Origin: a virus
Length of the DNA stretch: 64,000 nt
Reading direction: 5' to 3' (one strand)
IMG/VR virus record: IMGVR_UViG_3300006925_000008
Span: 1 to 64,000 of that record
Positions 54,952-63,001 of this stretch are shown one piece after another. The notes beneath the pieces are model-generated. The model did no database searches. It was not told the DNA's origin and was given only the letters and a program-made list of their open reading frames with translations. Position numbers and translations under genes: made by a program. Each line of letters starts with the position of its first letter. Position 1 is the first letter of the stretch.

Positions 54952-56121
54952 TCAAGCACTTAGGTCCCTCACCTTGCCGTGTGCGCCATAGAACAGTTGC
55001 CATAGGTTGCCCATCGTGTGGAACATTCCCATTTGACCTAGACGGTTGATACCGAATGGGTCTCCTGTCTCAATGCCTGATTCGTGATAGAGAGTTGGTT
55101 TTGCAGTGCAGAAGTAGGTGTAATCAGTATCCATGTAGTATAGACGGCTGATTCCTGCTCCTCCTTCGTTGTGAACATCCTTAGAAGGAATAAGAGGCAC
55201 ACCGTTGTATGTAGCAACGATAAACCCTGCCTCCATACCCGGAACACCTTTCACGCCGTTGACACCCGGAACAACTTTCTTCATTTCAGTGAAGCGTTGT
55301 TGAGGTTGTAGCAACTGTTGAATCTTCTCAAGAGTATCGTATCCAGTCATGATGACCTTTGGTTGTCCACCACGCTCCCAAATGTTGCGGAACATGCCAT
55401 CGAGGATGTTCAGTGTAAGTGGGCGTTCATCACCATTGGTTCCCGCATCAACATTTGCATCAGACCATTCTTGCGTTGCCGCTTCAGGTCGGCTGATGTT
55501 GTATTGGTCGTGGTCGCCTGCCGATACATCGCCAAAGGTTGAAGCCTTCTCGATCTTAGCGGATGAAGTAATACGGTCAATAGAGTCAAAGTCATTCAAT
55601 GTGGTGCTACGGTAGGAAATATCCTTTAGAAGCATTTTGTTGATGGTTTCAGCGTGGTGCTTGGCCATCTCCATTTTCATGACAGCACGAGCATCACCAA
55701 GACCGTCATCCTTGTCAGCAAGGAACATTGCGGTTTCAGTGAGGTCAAAGGTGTGAGCCACTGTGCGTGGTTTGTCATTGACATGCAAGAAAGTTGGTTT
55801 GCTTGTTTCAGGCAGTGTTGCGTTTTCAGGAACGCCGCCACCCTTGCTAGAATCAGGCTTGCCAGTGACGACTCGCCATCCACTCTTTTCCCATGGTTTC
55901 TTTGGCATGATTGAAAATGCGTTAAACTCTTGGTTCAACTGTGACCAAACCTTACGGCCAAAAATAGCCTGATAGGTTCCGCTTGTAGTGGACATCAATG
56001 GAGAGTCAGCCTTCAATAGGTCTGTTCCGCTGTATGCCCATGCGTTGTTTCCTGCTCCTGCACCGTAATACAGTCGCTCCATGTCTTCAATTGTTCGTAG
56101 GTATCCTCGTGATCCGCTCAT
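54952..56121 (-). CDS. Major capsid protein, HK97 fold
   Basis: A 389-residue protein directly after the protease/scaffold gene, with a strong ribosome site (GGAGATGA) before ATG 56121. It has a helical N-terminal arm, then KVWSQLNQEFNAFSIMPKKPW, TVAHTFDLTETAMFLADKDDGLG, a spine helix region, NILDGMFRNIWERGGQPKVIMTGYDTLEKIQQLLQPQQ, FIVATYNGVPLIPSKD and a final DPFGINRLGQMGMFHTMGN. That order matches HK97 major capsid proteins of tailed archaeal viruses. It forms the icosahedral shell. Confidence 0.85.
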   Translation of the reverse strand: MSGSRGYLRTIEDMERLYYGAGAGNNAWAYSGTDLLKADSPLMSTTSGTYQAIFGRKVWSQLNQEFNAFSIMPKKPWEKSGWRVVTGKPDSSKGGGVPENATLPETSKPTFLHVNDKPRTVAHTFDLTETAMFLADKDDGLGDARAVMKMEMAKHHAETINKMLLKDISYRSTTLNDFDSIDRITSSAKIEKASTFGDVSAGDHDQYNISRPEAATQEWSDANVDAGTNGDERPLTLNILDGMFRNIWERGGQPKVIMTGYDTLEKIQQLLQPQQRFTEMKKVVPGVNGVKGVPGMEAGFIVATYNGVPLIPSKDVHNEGGAGISRLYYMDTDYTYFCTAKPTLYHESGIETGDPFGINRLGQMGMFHTMGNLWQLFYGAHGKVRDLSA

Positions 56122-56161
56122 TTCTTTTCATCTCCTTTTTTCAAGTTGTATTTTGAAAGGA

Positions 56162-57490
56162 TTATTCTCCTCTCAAGGCCCTCCGTGCCAAGTCTTCAGC
56201 CGCAAGCCATCCATCGACACCATTGCCCATTGCGTTAAACTCGTCATGGGTTGGCACACGAACAGATGTTGTTGCAGGTTCAGCAACGACGGACTTCTGC
56301 AAGTCAGTGTTTTCTTGCTTCAATGAGGCAATCTCATTTCGCAGGGAGTTGATTTGTCCACCAAAGTCATTTTGCTTTTGGATGGCCAATGCATTTTCCG
56401 TTTCAGCATTGTAACGGTCTTTCCACTCTTTTTCAACAAGGGATTTGACTGCTTCTTCATCACGAATGGATGCGTAAGCGTGGTATCCTCGTTCAAGGGA
56501 TTGAGGTGAAAGGTTCAAGCCGCCTTTGATAACCTGCTTGTTACCTGAAGGTGCATTCATCTTCATCGAGCCAGTTTGCTTGATGACATTCTGATTGCCG
56601 CTTGCTGATGGCAAACTTGGGTAAGATGGTTCAGAAGCGGATTCTCCACTTCCTTCAGCATCTCCTTGACCACGGTGACTGTATCCGCCACTGCCTTCTT
56701 GGAGGTAAGCCTTCTCAAGACCGAAGTGGTTACGGAGGGAATCAAGGTTGACTCCACTCTCGTGAGCAAACTTCTCAAGCGTATCGATGTATGCAATTGC
56801 ACTACTATCGGCATGTTGATCAGTCTTAACAACTGGTTCATTTGCTGGTTCTTCGTCTTCAATGTGCTTTAACACACGGCTTAGGCTGTCTCGTATTTCG
56901 CTCAATGCTTCATTACTCATTTCTTGTTCACTTCCTGTATTGTCCATTTTAAGGATTGTATATCGGGCTTCCGGGTTGATGCCCTTTTTGCACAAGGTAA
57001 TCTCGTGCAATTCTAAATCGGTAATCTCCCTGTGTGTCCCATGTTCAGGGGTGGTTTTGGTTACACGGAATAACGCTTGACCACCGATAGAGAATGCTTT
57101 GAGGTCGCCACTGCGAACCTGCTTTTGGACTTCACGAGCCTTTTGGATGTCGTCACGGACACGGCATACGACAAAGAGTCCATGCTCGTCCACTTCTGAT
57201 TTCCAAACTCGTCCTTCCGAATCTGTATAATTGTCAACTACTTCACCGACTTGAATGCCGCTATGTGCTAGTTGAACATTTCTGAATGCCTTGTTACCCA
57301 TAAACTTCGTGAATGCCTTTGACAATGCAGATGCTGGGATTCGATCACCCTGCTTGTCAACCATGTCCACACTTGCATATCCCGCAATGTATAGGTCACT
57401 ACCTTCTGACGCTTTCAGAATAAAATCGCTTCCAACAGCCGAGAACCCTGCGGTTCTGACAGTAGGATTAGCCATTATACTGGTCGCCAT
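56162..57490 (-). CDS. Prohead protease with scaffold-like C-terminus
   Basis: A 442-residue protein. The N-terminal 180 residues carry the HK97-type prohead protease triad: AHSGIQVGEVVD (His76), AFSIGG (Ser134) and LHEITLCKKGINPEA (Glu163). The C-terminal half is scaffold-like: acidic, Gln/Glu-rich, with a coiled coil (LRNEIASLKQENTDLQKSV) near the end, as in fused protease-scaffold proteins. It would organise and then mature the procapsid. The ATG at 57490 lacks a Shine-Dalgarno but has a TATA-like element 26 bases upstream, fitting a leaderless transcript. Confidence 0.85.
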   Translation of the reverse strand: MATSIMANPTVRTAGFSAVGSDFILKASEGSDLYIAGYASVDMVDKQGDRIPASALSKAFTKFMGNKAFRNVQLAHSGIQVGEVVDNYTDSEGRVWKSEVDEHGLFVVCRVRDDIQKAREVQKQVRSGDLKAFSIGGQALFRVTKTTPEHGTHREITDLELHEITLCKKGINPEARYTILKMDNTGSEQEMSNEALSEIRDSLSRVLKHIEDEEPANEPVVKTDQHADSSAIAYIDTLEKFAHESGVNLDSLRNHFGLEKAYLQEGSGGYSHRGQGDAEGSGESASEPSYPSLPSASGNQNVIKQTGSMKMNAPSGNKQVIKGGLNLSPQSLERGYHAYASIRDEEAVKSLVEKEWKDRYNAETENALAIQKQNDFGGQINSLRNEIASLKQENTDLQKSVVAEPATTSVRVPTHDEFNAMGNGVDGWLAAEDLARRALRGE

Positions 57491-57510
57491 GAAATCCGAG
57501 AATCATGTCT

Positions 57511-57552
57511 TTCTATATGAAGGGTGTGCATTATCAGTTGATCTAATATATT
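57511..57552. promoter_or_regulatory. Divergent TATA boxes for two leaderless transcripts
   Basis: On the plus strand TAATATATT (57544-57552, centre 57548) lies 25 bp before the ATG of the lone rightward gene (57573). On the minus strand the TATATG/CATATA element (centre about 57516) lies 26 bp before the protease ATG (57490). Archaeal TATA centres are typically about 26 bp from the transcription start, so both mRNAs would begin at or next to their start codon. Neither start has a clear Shine-Dalgarno. Confidence 0.5.
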
Positions 57553-57572
57553 GAATGTGTATGGGTCTAAAT

Positions 57573-57785
57573 ATGTCAGACGAGGAACATGAATGCAGTA
57601 TATGTGGTGGGGAGTTTAATGGTGAAAATGGACGACTGGCGTTCATTGGGGGTGTTTTAATCAAAATAGGACCGTGGTGCATATCTCCTATCATGGAGAT
57701 GTTCAAAGACCAAATTATTGGGGATTTCATAGAAGACCTCCCCGATGCACTTAGAATAGAGATTGAAAAACACTCAAGCGAGTAA
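57573..57785 (+). CDS. Lone rightward zinc-binding protein within the late region
   Basis: About 70 residues from ATG 57573 (57555 possible). Begins MSDEEHECSICGGEF, then IGPWC and a helical acidic end DQIIGDFIEDLPDALRIEIEK. One zinc site at most. It is the only rightward gene in 41 kb of leftward genes, overlaps the end of the large 1161-residue gene by 12 bases, and has its own TATA box. A regulatory or host-takeover role independent of late transcription is possible. Confidence 0.6.
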   Translation: MSDEEHECSICGGEFNGENGRLAFIGGVLIKIGPWCISPIMEMFKDQIIGDFIEDLPDALRIEIEKHSSE

Positions 57786-60700
57786 TTCATCTTCTTCAAG
57801 TTGGTCAGTGGCTTCAACCTTAGTCCTTACTTCTTCTTCAGTTGCCTGTGCTTGAGGAGTCCTCAATGGATAGGAGAGTTTGGCCCGACCCATTTCAATA
57901 TCAATACTAGCGGGTCCGTCTTTCTGTGGGTCCATACTAATTTGCAGGTGGTATGGCTGTTCCACCTCCTCCTCCGGTTCTTCATCATTCAAATTAGACA
58001 AAGCACCTATTGTTGTAGCATCATCGTCGGTCAACTCCGTTGGACCTCTTGGTGCGGTAATATCTGCTTGCATTCCTGACCATGCGCCGCCATCAGGCGA
58101 AGCACCATTCATACGAGGATATACGAAGTTTTCAATGATGTCATCATCAATTGCCTCATTTACGGTCCACTTATCTCCCTCCTCGGTTCTTTCAACACCG
58201 TATTCAGGGCCAAAAACCTCAATCATTTTAGGGGTCAACCCCTTGACAGCAGTGCATAACTCATCTGAAGTCATTGCTTCTTCAGCATCAGACAACGCCC
58301 TGCGTGCGTGAACCATCATGTGAGACTTTTCTTCACGATCACCGCTGTCATCAAGTAATTCAGGCGCACGGAGAATCAAATCGTCTTCTGTATTGACACG
58401 CTTACGAGGTTTCTTTCTTTTAGAAGGGGCTGAATGTATTGCGGAATGTGTCCCGCCTGTTGTTGACGACACCGTGCCAGCACCACCAGCACCAGCACCA
58501 GCACCAGCACCACCGCCGCCAGCCGCACCTTCTTTCAATAAGGCAATAGCAACTGGACCCCATAGTTTCAGTTGAGTCCTCGCATGTTTCACTAGCGTGG
58601 TGGTTCCCCTATACAGGTCGATGTCCATAGCATGTCTGCCATTGAATTGACCTTTAACGATAACTGGCTCTAATAACCCCGGATACTCCAAAATGATGTC
58701 CTGTCCTTTCACCATTACTTCAGGCAGTGGTCCATATGGGACTGTCTTAGCAATTTCTTCATCAGCAAAGTGAACCCATTTAGGGTGCATCTCTTTACCT
58801 TTGATAAAAGTCGAGGTGGCATCCCTAATCAACAAACCAGTGCCGCCCAATTCGTCCACTGCCTTTGCTAAACCATGCTCATCAGTAGTGATACATGAGT
58901 TTGGCATTGGGAAGTGAAGGTATTCATCTGAATGATAAAGTGTTCTTAGAGCGTTCAATCTGTCTTCTAAAGGCTCCATGTGAAGGTCTGTTCCTTTATG
59001 GACTAGGAGGTCAACCACATTCAGTTTGTCTCCTTTCACATATGCATCAACCGTAAAGTCACCTTTACGCTCTTTCAATGCTTTTTTGACCTTTGATGGC
59101 AAGTCGATTGGGTCAACTCTTTTACCCTCTTTCTTAACAAGCATTCTCTTACCTTCAGGCATTTTCTGAACAACCCACTCACCACTAAATCCTTTGATAG
59201 TGGATAGGTCATCTAAATCGTAAACCGTGTGGGCTGGCTTGATCATCGTTTCAAACACACCAGTCGGCTCATAGTCATCCGCTTTTCGCAATGAACCTGT
59301 TTGAAGAGGTGCATACCCGCTTTGGTCAACTGAAGAGATTGCATTGATGTCCTTTGTTTTAGGCGATAACTTTGACATTGGACCCATGAGAGCAGGGGAT
59401 ATTGCCCTCACTAAATCAGCATGAGCCGTTCTTTGGAGTATGTTGAAAGGGGCATCAGCAATGTTGTATGCGTATCCCTGTTGTTCCGGGTCATAACGCC
59501 ATGTTAAGGTGGCGGGCATGTCATGCCCCCAAGCGTCAGTATCGCCACTCACATAAGTTGGGGGAACGATAGCATGGGAATCAGGGGAGACTGGCCCCAC
59601 TGAACCCATAGTCGAAGACATTTCCGCATTCGGTGCTAGAGTTTTGTAGGACTCGCCCATTTGCATACGAAGTAATGAATGGTTTGCCGCCGCCGCTATT
59701 TGTTGAAGGTTGCCTCGACAAATAGTATGCATCATCTCATCATCAGAACCCATTGGATTCAAAACTTGAGGACCAAATTGAGCAATCACCTTTTGAGCAT
59801 GTTGTTGCATAACACGAGACATATGACTGTTTGAGGCCCTAAAGTGTTCGTTATGGTGACTCCAATAGTCATCAGTCGAAAACGGATGCTCCTCTCGCCC
59901 ATAGCCGGTTCTAGGTCCCCCCATGTCGGTTTGAGCGGCTAATGCACGCCCTAGACTGGACATCATCAAAGCGTCATCGGGGACATCAATACGACCACCG
60001 CTCAATTCTGAAGGGTGTTCATGTAACCTGTTTGATGCCGCTGAATACATTGCGAGCCTCTTTTGATAATCATTGTCAGGGTCGAAGGTTGAACCCAATG
60101 CGGCCCTGCCGGGGTGGTCCGGCTCCATTTGATTAACAGCACTAGGAAAATGAGTCCCACCTTGATTAAACGAGCCAGCCTCTTCTAAGTCATGGTTGAT
60201 CAGATGTTTATTCATCCAACCCCCATTGAATATATCAGGGTAAGACTGACTTAATATGCTATCCAATGAATCTATACTCCTGCCAACTCCCCCCCAATAC
60301 TGGTATGGTTCCCAATGATGGTAATTCATTGAAGGCTCGATACCTGACTCACTTGATACCCAAGGAGACATGTAATGCTGTAAGTCTCCCCCCGGATGTG
60401 GTTCTGTTGGCCCGTGTCTATCAGGGGACCTTTGCCACCAAGACGACATTGGCTTGAATCGTTCTCTCCAATTTCTCAATGCACGCCCCCAAGAGATGCC
60501 TGCCTTTTCTTGAAATTGATTCTCTATTCGTTTTGCATCAGGCGAACCCTCTTCGGTCATTGCCATTTGTCCCATAAGGTCCATGAAATTACTACGCTGT
60601 CCTTCAGTAATCCATTCTAAACCAAACAACTGTGGCAACATGCCAAACGAGGTGGACAACTCCTGTCGCTTATTGTCGTGATATTCCTCATCGCTAAGGA

Positions 60701-61259
60701 ATGAATTACGATTCCGATCACGAGTATAAAGGTCATGTTGGCTCTCAATAGGCAGGCCTAGATAATTGACAACTGACATCTCACTGGTTGGGACCTTTGC
60801 TTTAGCCTTTTCATTTTCAGCCATGATTGGCAGTTGCTCAATAGAACGCATGATGTGATGAACATATTCAGGGTCTCCATGTGCCGCACCATGCAATAGA
60901 GGGTGGCTATTTGATTTCATGCCAAAGGGATGGTGTTCACCAAATGGGTTATCCTCCTTCGCCTGTGGCCAGTCTTGAGTATAATCGGTTGTAACCTTTG
61001 CATGACCTGAAAGGTAATTCTTGAGGTTTTCAGGGATTACCATGCTAGTGGCCGAGACTGGGCTATTCAAATCACGCATCGAATATGCCGGTGTCGATTC
61101 AGCCACGGCTAATGTCGAAGCCAAAGCCTCATCTTCAGGCGTGGGCATACCCCCCTGCATTGCTTCGGTATAGGAGGGAATGTCAACATCCTTCAACAAA
61201 AGTATTGACAGGACGGTATCGGTTCTTTTGAGAATCAACTCTTCCTGTTCTTTAGACAT
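57774..61259 (-). CDS. Large late protein with embedded ligase-like nucleotidyltransferase domain
   Basis: A 1161-residue protein between portal-side genes and the protease. Residues 1-660 are hydrophilic, His/Met/Gln-rich and unrecognised. Residues about 665-835 follow the order of an ATP-dependent ligase adenylation domain: motif I region QKMPEGKR (698-705), FTVDAY (735-740, motif III), VVDLLVHKGTDL with EPLEDRL, GTGLLIRD (806-813, motif IV) and HPKWVHF (825-831, motif V). Motif I is K-x-x-E-G-x-R instead of K-x-D-G-x-R, with one extra residue. A Gly/Ala linker (912-929) and a C-terminal acidic region follow. It may be virion-associated; activity is uncertain. Confidence 0.6.
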   Translation of the reverse strand: MSKEQEELILKRTDTVLSILLLKDVDIPSYTEAMQGGMPTPEDEALASTLAVAESTPAYSMRDLNSPVSATSMVIPENLKNYLSGHAKVTTDYTQDWPQAKEDNPFGEHHPFGMKSNSHPLLHGAAHGDPEYVHHIMRSIEQLPIMAENEKAKAKVPTSEMSVVNYLGLPIESQHDLYTRDRNRNSFLSDEEYHDNKRQELSTSFGMLPQLFGLEWITEGQRSNFMDLMGQMAMTEEGSPDAKRIENQFQEKAGISWGRALRNWRERFKPMSSWWQRSPDRHGPTEPHPGGDLQHYMSPWVSSESGIEPSMNYHHWEPYQYWGGVGRSIDSLDSILSQSYPDIFNGGWMNKHLINHDLEEAGSFNQGGTHFPSAVNQMEPDHPGRAALGSTFDPDNDYQKRLAMYSAASNRLHEHPSELSGGRIDVPDDALMMSSLGRALAAQTDMGGPRTGYGREEHPFSTDDYWSHHNEHFRASNSHMSRVMQQHAQKVIAQFGPQVLNPMGSDDEMMHTICRGNLQQIAAAANHSLLRMQMGESYKTLAPNAEMSSTMGSVGPVSPDSHAIVPPTYVSGDTDAWGHDMPATLTWRYDPEQQGYAYNIADAPFNILQRTAHADLVRAISPALMGPMSKLSPKTKDINAISSVDQSGYAPLQTGSLRKADDYEPTGVFETMIKPAHTVYDLDDLSTIKGFSGEWVVQKMPEGKRMLVKKEGKRVDPIDLPSKVKKALKERKGDFTVDAYVKGDKLNVVDLLVHKGTDLHMEPLEDRLNALRTLYHSDEYLHFPMPNSCITTDEHGLAKAVDELGGTGLLIRDATSTFIKGKEMHPKWVHFADEEIAKTVPYGPLPEVMVKGQDIILEYPGLLEPVIVKGQFNGRHAMDIDLYRGTTTLVKHARTQLKLWGPVAIALLKEGAAGGGGAGAGAGAGGAGTVSSTTGGTHSAIHSAPSKRKKPRKRVNTEDDLILRAPELLDDSGDREEKSHMMVHARRALSDAEEAMTSDELCTAVKGLTPKMIEVFGPEYGVERTEEGDKWTVNEAIDDDIIENFVYPRMNGASPDGGAWSGMQADITAPRGPTELTDDDATTIGALSNLNDEEPEEEVEQPYHLQISMDPQKDGPASIDIEMGRAKLSYPLRTPQAQATEEEVRTKVEATDQLEEDELLA
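58481..58513. repeat. (ACCAGC)n tandem repeat encoding a Gly/Ala linker
   Basis: About five six-base ACCAGC-type units in a row. On the coding (minus) strand they encode GAGAGAG, the flexible linker after the ligase-like domain. A candidate for length variation. Confidence 0.6.
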
Positions 61260-61273
61260 TCAAAAACCCCCTT

Positions 61274-61729
61274 TCACAGGCGGTTCTCAATTTGTTTGAG
61301 CAATGCCTCTATTTCATTGATGACTTGAATATCTCCGGCATCAGCGTTTTTCTTGATCATTGTCAACTTAGACATTTTATCCTCAACAGAATCTCGATAC
61401 ATCCCTTTGGTGGTTCCGCCATCATTCATGTGCATGTGCAATGATGAGCCTTTTACATCGTATCCGGTTTGATATGATGCGGGCATTGAATATACCTCGC
61501 TAATTGGTTTTGATGCCGGTGCTGAATCTGAAAAATGTGGGTAAACTTGGTTGGTTGTATAACCCGCCGCCGCTTGAACGGGAACGCCACCAGCGTGGTC
61601 CATAAAAGTAGGAACAGCATTATCGCCGGTTGGGTCCTGCTGATATTTCAAAAGGTCTAACTCCATGGTTAGGATGTCTTTCAATAAACTGCCTTCGGGG
61701 GTATTGGAGGGGTCGTGCCATTCAATCAT
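61274..61729 (-). CDS. Small late protein, portal cluster
   Basis: The ATG at 61729 overlaps the upstream stop by four bases (ATGA) and is preferred to 61762; 151 residues. It is hydrophilic, with a disordered middle and a helical C-terminus (VEDKMSKLTMIKKNADAGDIQVINEIEALLKQIENRL broken into two helices). No family recognised. Position after the portal suggests a head assembly or internal protein. Confidence 0.55.
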   Translation of the reverse strand: MIEWHDPSNTPEGSLLKDILTMELDLLKYQQDPTGDNAVPTFMDHAGGVPVQAAAGYTTNQVYPHFSDSAPASKPISEVYSMPASYQTGYDVKGSSLHMHMNDGGTTKGMYRDSVEDKMSKLTMIKKNADAGDIQVINEIEALLKQIENRL

Positions 61730-62064
61730 TGTCGCATCACCGTCTGTTCTGCTTGCTTCCACTCTTCTAATTCATCGTGTCTCGATTGCTTTTGAAAAGT
61801 GTCCCCAGTCCCATTAAATGGTCCTGAAAAGGATTGAGAATTGTCAGATACATCCCTTTGTAGGGGGTCGTAGGCCTCATCAGCCATTGGAGTTATTACT
61901 TTCAACCACCCTGCTTTCTTCATCATGGTTTCAGGGTCATCGAGAGATTTGGTTAGCATGGTGTTCTGTGTTTCTAATGAGACCACACGCTGGCGCAATT
62001 CCTTGATTTCAGTGACCATCTCTTTCATCAGGTCGATCTTGGCTTGCTCCTGTTCGTCACTCAT
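61726..62064 (-). CDS. Coiled-coil protein, portal cluster
   Basis: A 112-residue protein with an N-terminal coiled coil (LMKEMVTEIKELRQRVVSLETQNTML as regular heptads, about residues 10-40), then a polar, Asn/Asp/Ser-rich region and a C-terminal helix. Coiled coils this close to portal genes are often scaffold or core proteins. Function inferred only from position. Confidence 0.55.
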   Translation of the reverse strand: MSDEQEQAKIDLMKEMVTEIKELRQRVVSLETQNTMLTKSLDDPETMMKKAGWLKVITPMADEAYDPLQRDVSDNSQSFSGPFNGTGDTFQKQSRHDELEEWKQAEQTVMRQ

Positions 62065-62070
62065 TTCAAA

Positions 62071-62592
62071 TCACATCGCTTGAGAGGGGTTCATAGTTGC
62101 CGCATCTTGTGGTGGCATTGGTTGAGGCATATTCATTGGGTCTTGTTGCATTGATGCCGCCGCCATTGGGTCATTTACAGGTGGTCCGTGTTGACCTAGT
62201 GATGCGTGCATCTCCTTTATCATGGCTAAATCCTGCAATAGGCTCAATTGCTTTTGCCTCATTTTTTCAACATCACCCTGCATTGCTAAAGTGGGTTCAG
62301 GGGCAATGCCTGTTGCTCGACTTTGTGAAAGTAATTGTCCAACACTAGCAAACATGTCAGCGAGGCCTTGAATGCCCGAATCCATTTCATCAAGCATACT
62401 TCCTATTGCCGATTTAGGAGGTGCGGGTGGCATACCCATTCCCGGCATACCCGCTTCCATTCCCGGCATTTGACCGGCTGGTGAAGGCATTGGAGGCATC
62501 ATAGCCTGCTTGATGATCAAGCCGTTGTATGCTTCGCCTTCATGACGGAATCTAGGAGATACCGCTTTACTGTTGCCTTCATCCCAATACAT
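62071..62592 (-). CDS. Met/Pro-rich late protein
   Basis: A 173-residue protein with Met/Pro/Gly-rich segments (MMPPMPSPAGQMPGMEAGMPG near the N-terminus, and a Met/Gln/Pro tail) around a helical core (MLDEMDSGIQGLADMFASVGQL, EKMRQKQLSLLQDLAMIKEM). The low-complexity ends suggest disorder. It follows the portal-proximal gene and could be an internal head protein. Confidence 0.5.
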   Translation of the reverse strand: MYWDEGNSKAVSPRFRHEGEAYNGLIIKQAMMPPMPSPAGQMPGMEAGMPGMGMPPAPPKSAIGSMLDEMDSGIQGLADMFASVGQLLSQSRATGIAPEPTLAMQGDVEKMRQKQLSLLQDLAMIKEMHASLGQHGPPVNDPMAAASMQQDPMNMPQPMPPQDAATMNPSQAM

Positions 62593-62602
62593 TCTAAACG
62601 CC

Positions 62603-62977
62603 TCAAAATACTCGGTGTGGTCGCATTATTGTTGTTGAGCGGCCTTTGCGTGAAACACCAGTCACTTGTTGGTCTTGGGTTCCATCGTAATCTGAATCTG
62701 TTGCTTTGAATTGGTATAGATTGCCAGCCGACTTTTGAAGTTGGCTAGAATCTGTTGCCGAGGTAAAGGATTTGGCGAGTCGGTCATGTAGGTCGAGGTC
62801 AGATTTCAATTGCGAAAGTGCGTTTTGAGCCGCCTCTAAATGCTTGGCAATATCATCACGATTGTTGTGCTGTATTGCTGTTTGCATTGCTTCTAGTTGC
62901 GCTTGCGCTCGACGGGCCATAGGGTCCATCTTCGTAATAATTCCAAAATCTCCAATCGTTTCGCTCATCTCGACCAC
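62603..62977 (-). CDS. Helical late protein downstream of portal
   Basis: A 124-residue protein, mostly helical (RRAQAQLEAMQTAIQHNNRDDIAKHLEAAQNALSQLKSDL as regular helices), with a basic Arg/Thr C-terminus. It lies immediately after the portal gene. No family recognised; a portal-associated or scaffold-like role is possible. Confidence 0.55.
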   Translation of the reverse strand: MVEMSETIGDFGIITKMDPMARRAQAQLEAMQTAIQHNNRDDIAKHLEAAQNALSQLKSDLDLHDRLAKSFTSATDSSQLQKSAGNLYQFKATDSDYDGTQDQQVTGVSRKGRSTTIMRPHRVF

Positions 62978-63001
62978 TCCATCCCATGCATAGGTTGCGT
63001 A

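Noticed and set aside
57503-57817. Leftward frame opposite the lone rightward zinc gene
   Set aside because: Lacks a ribosome site and known motifs; the rightward frame has a zinc knuckle and a TATA box.
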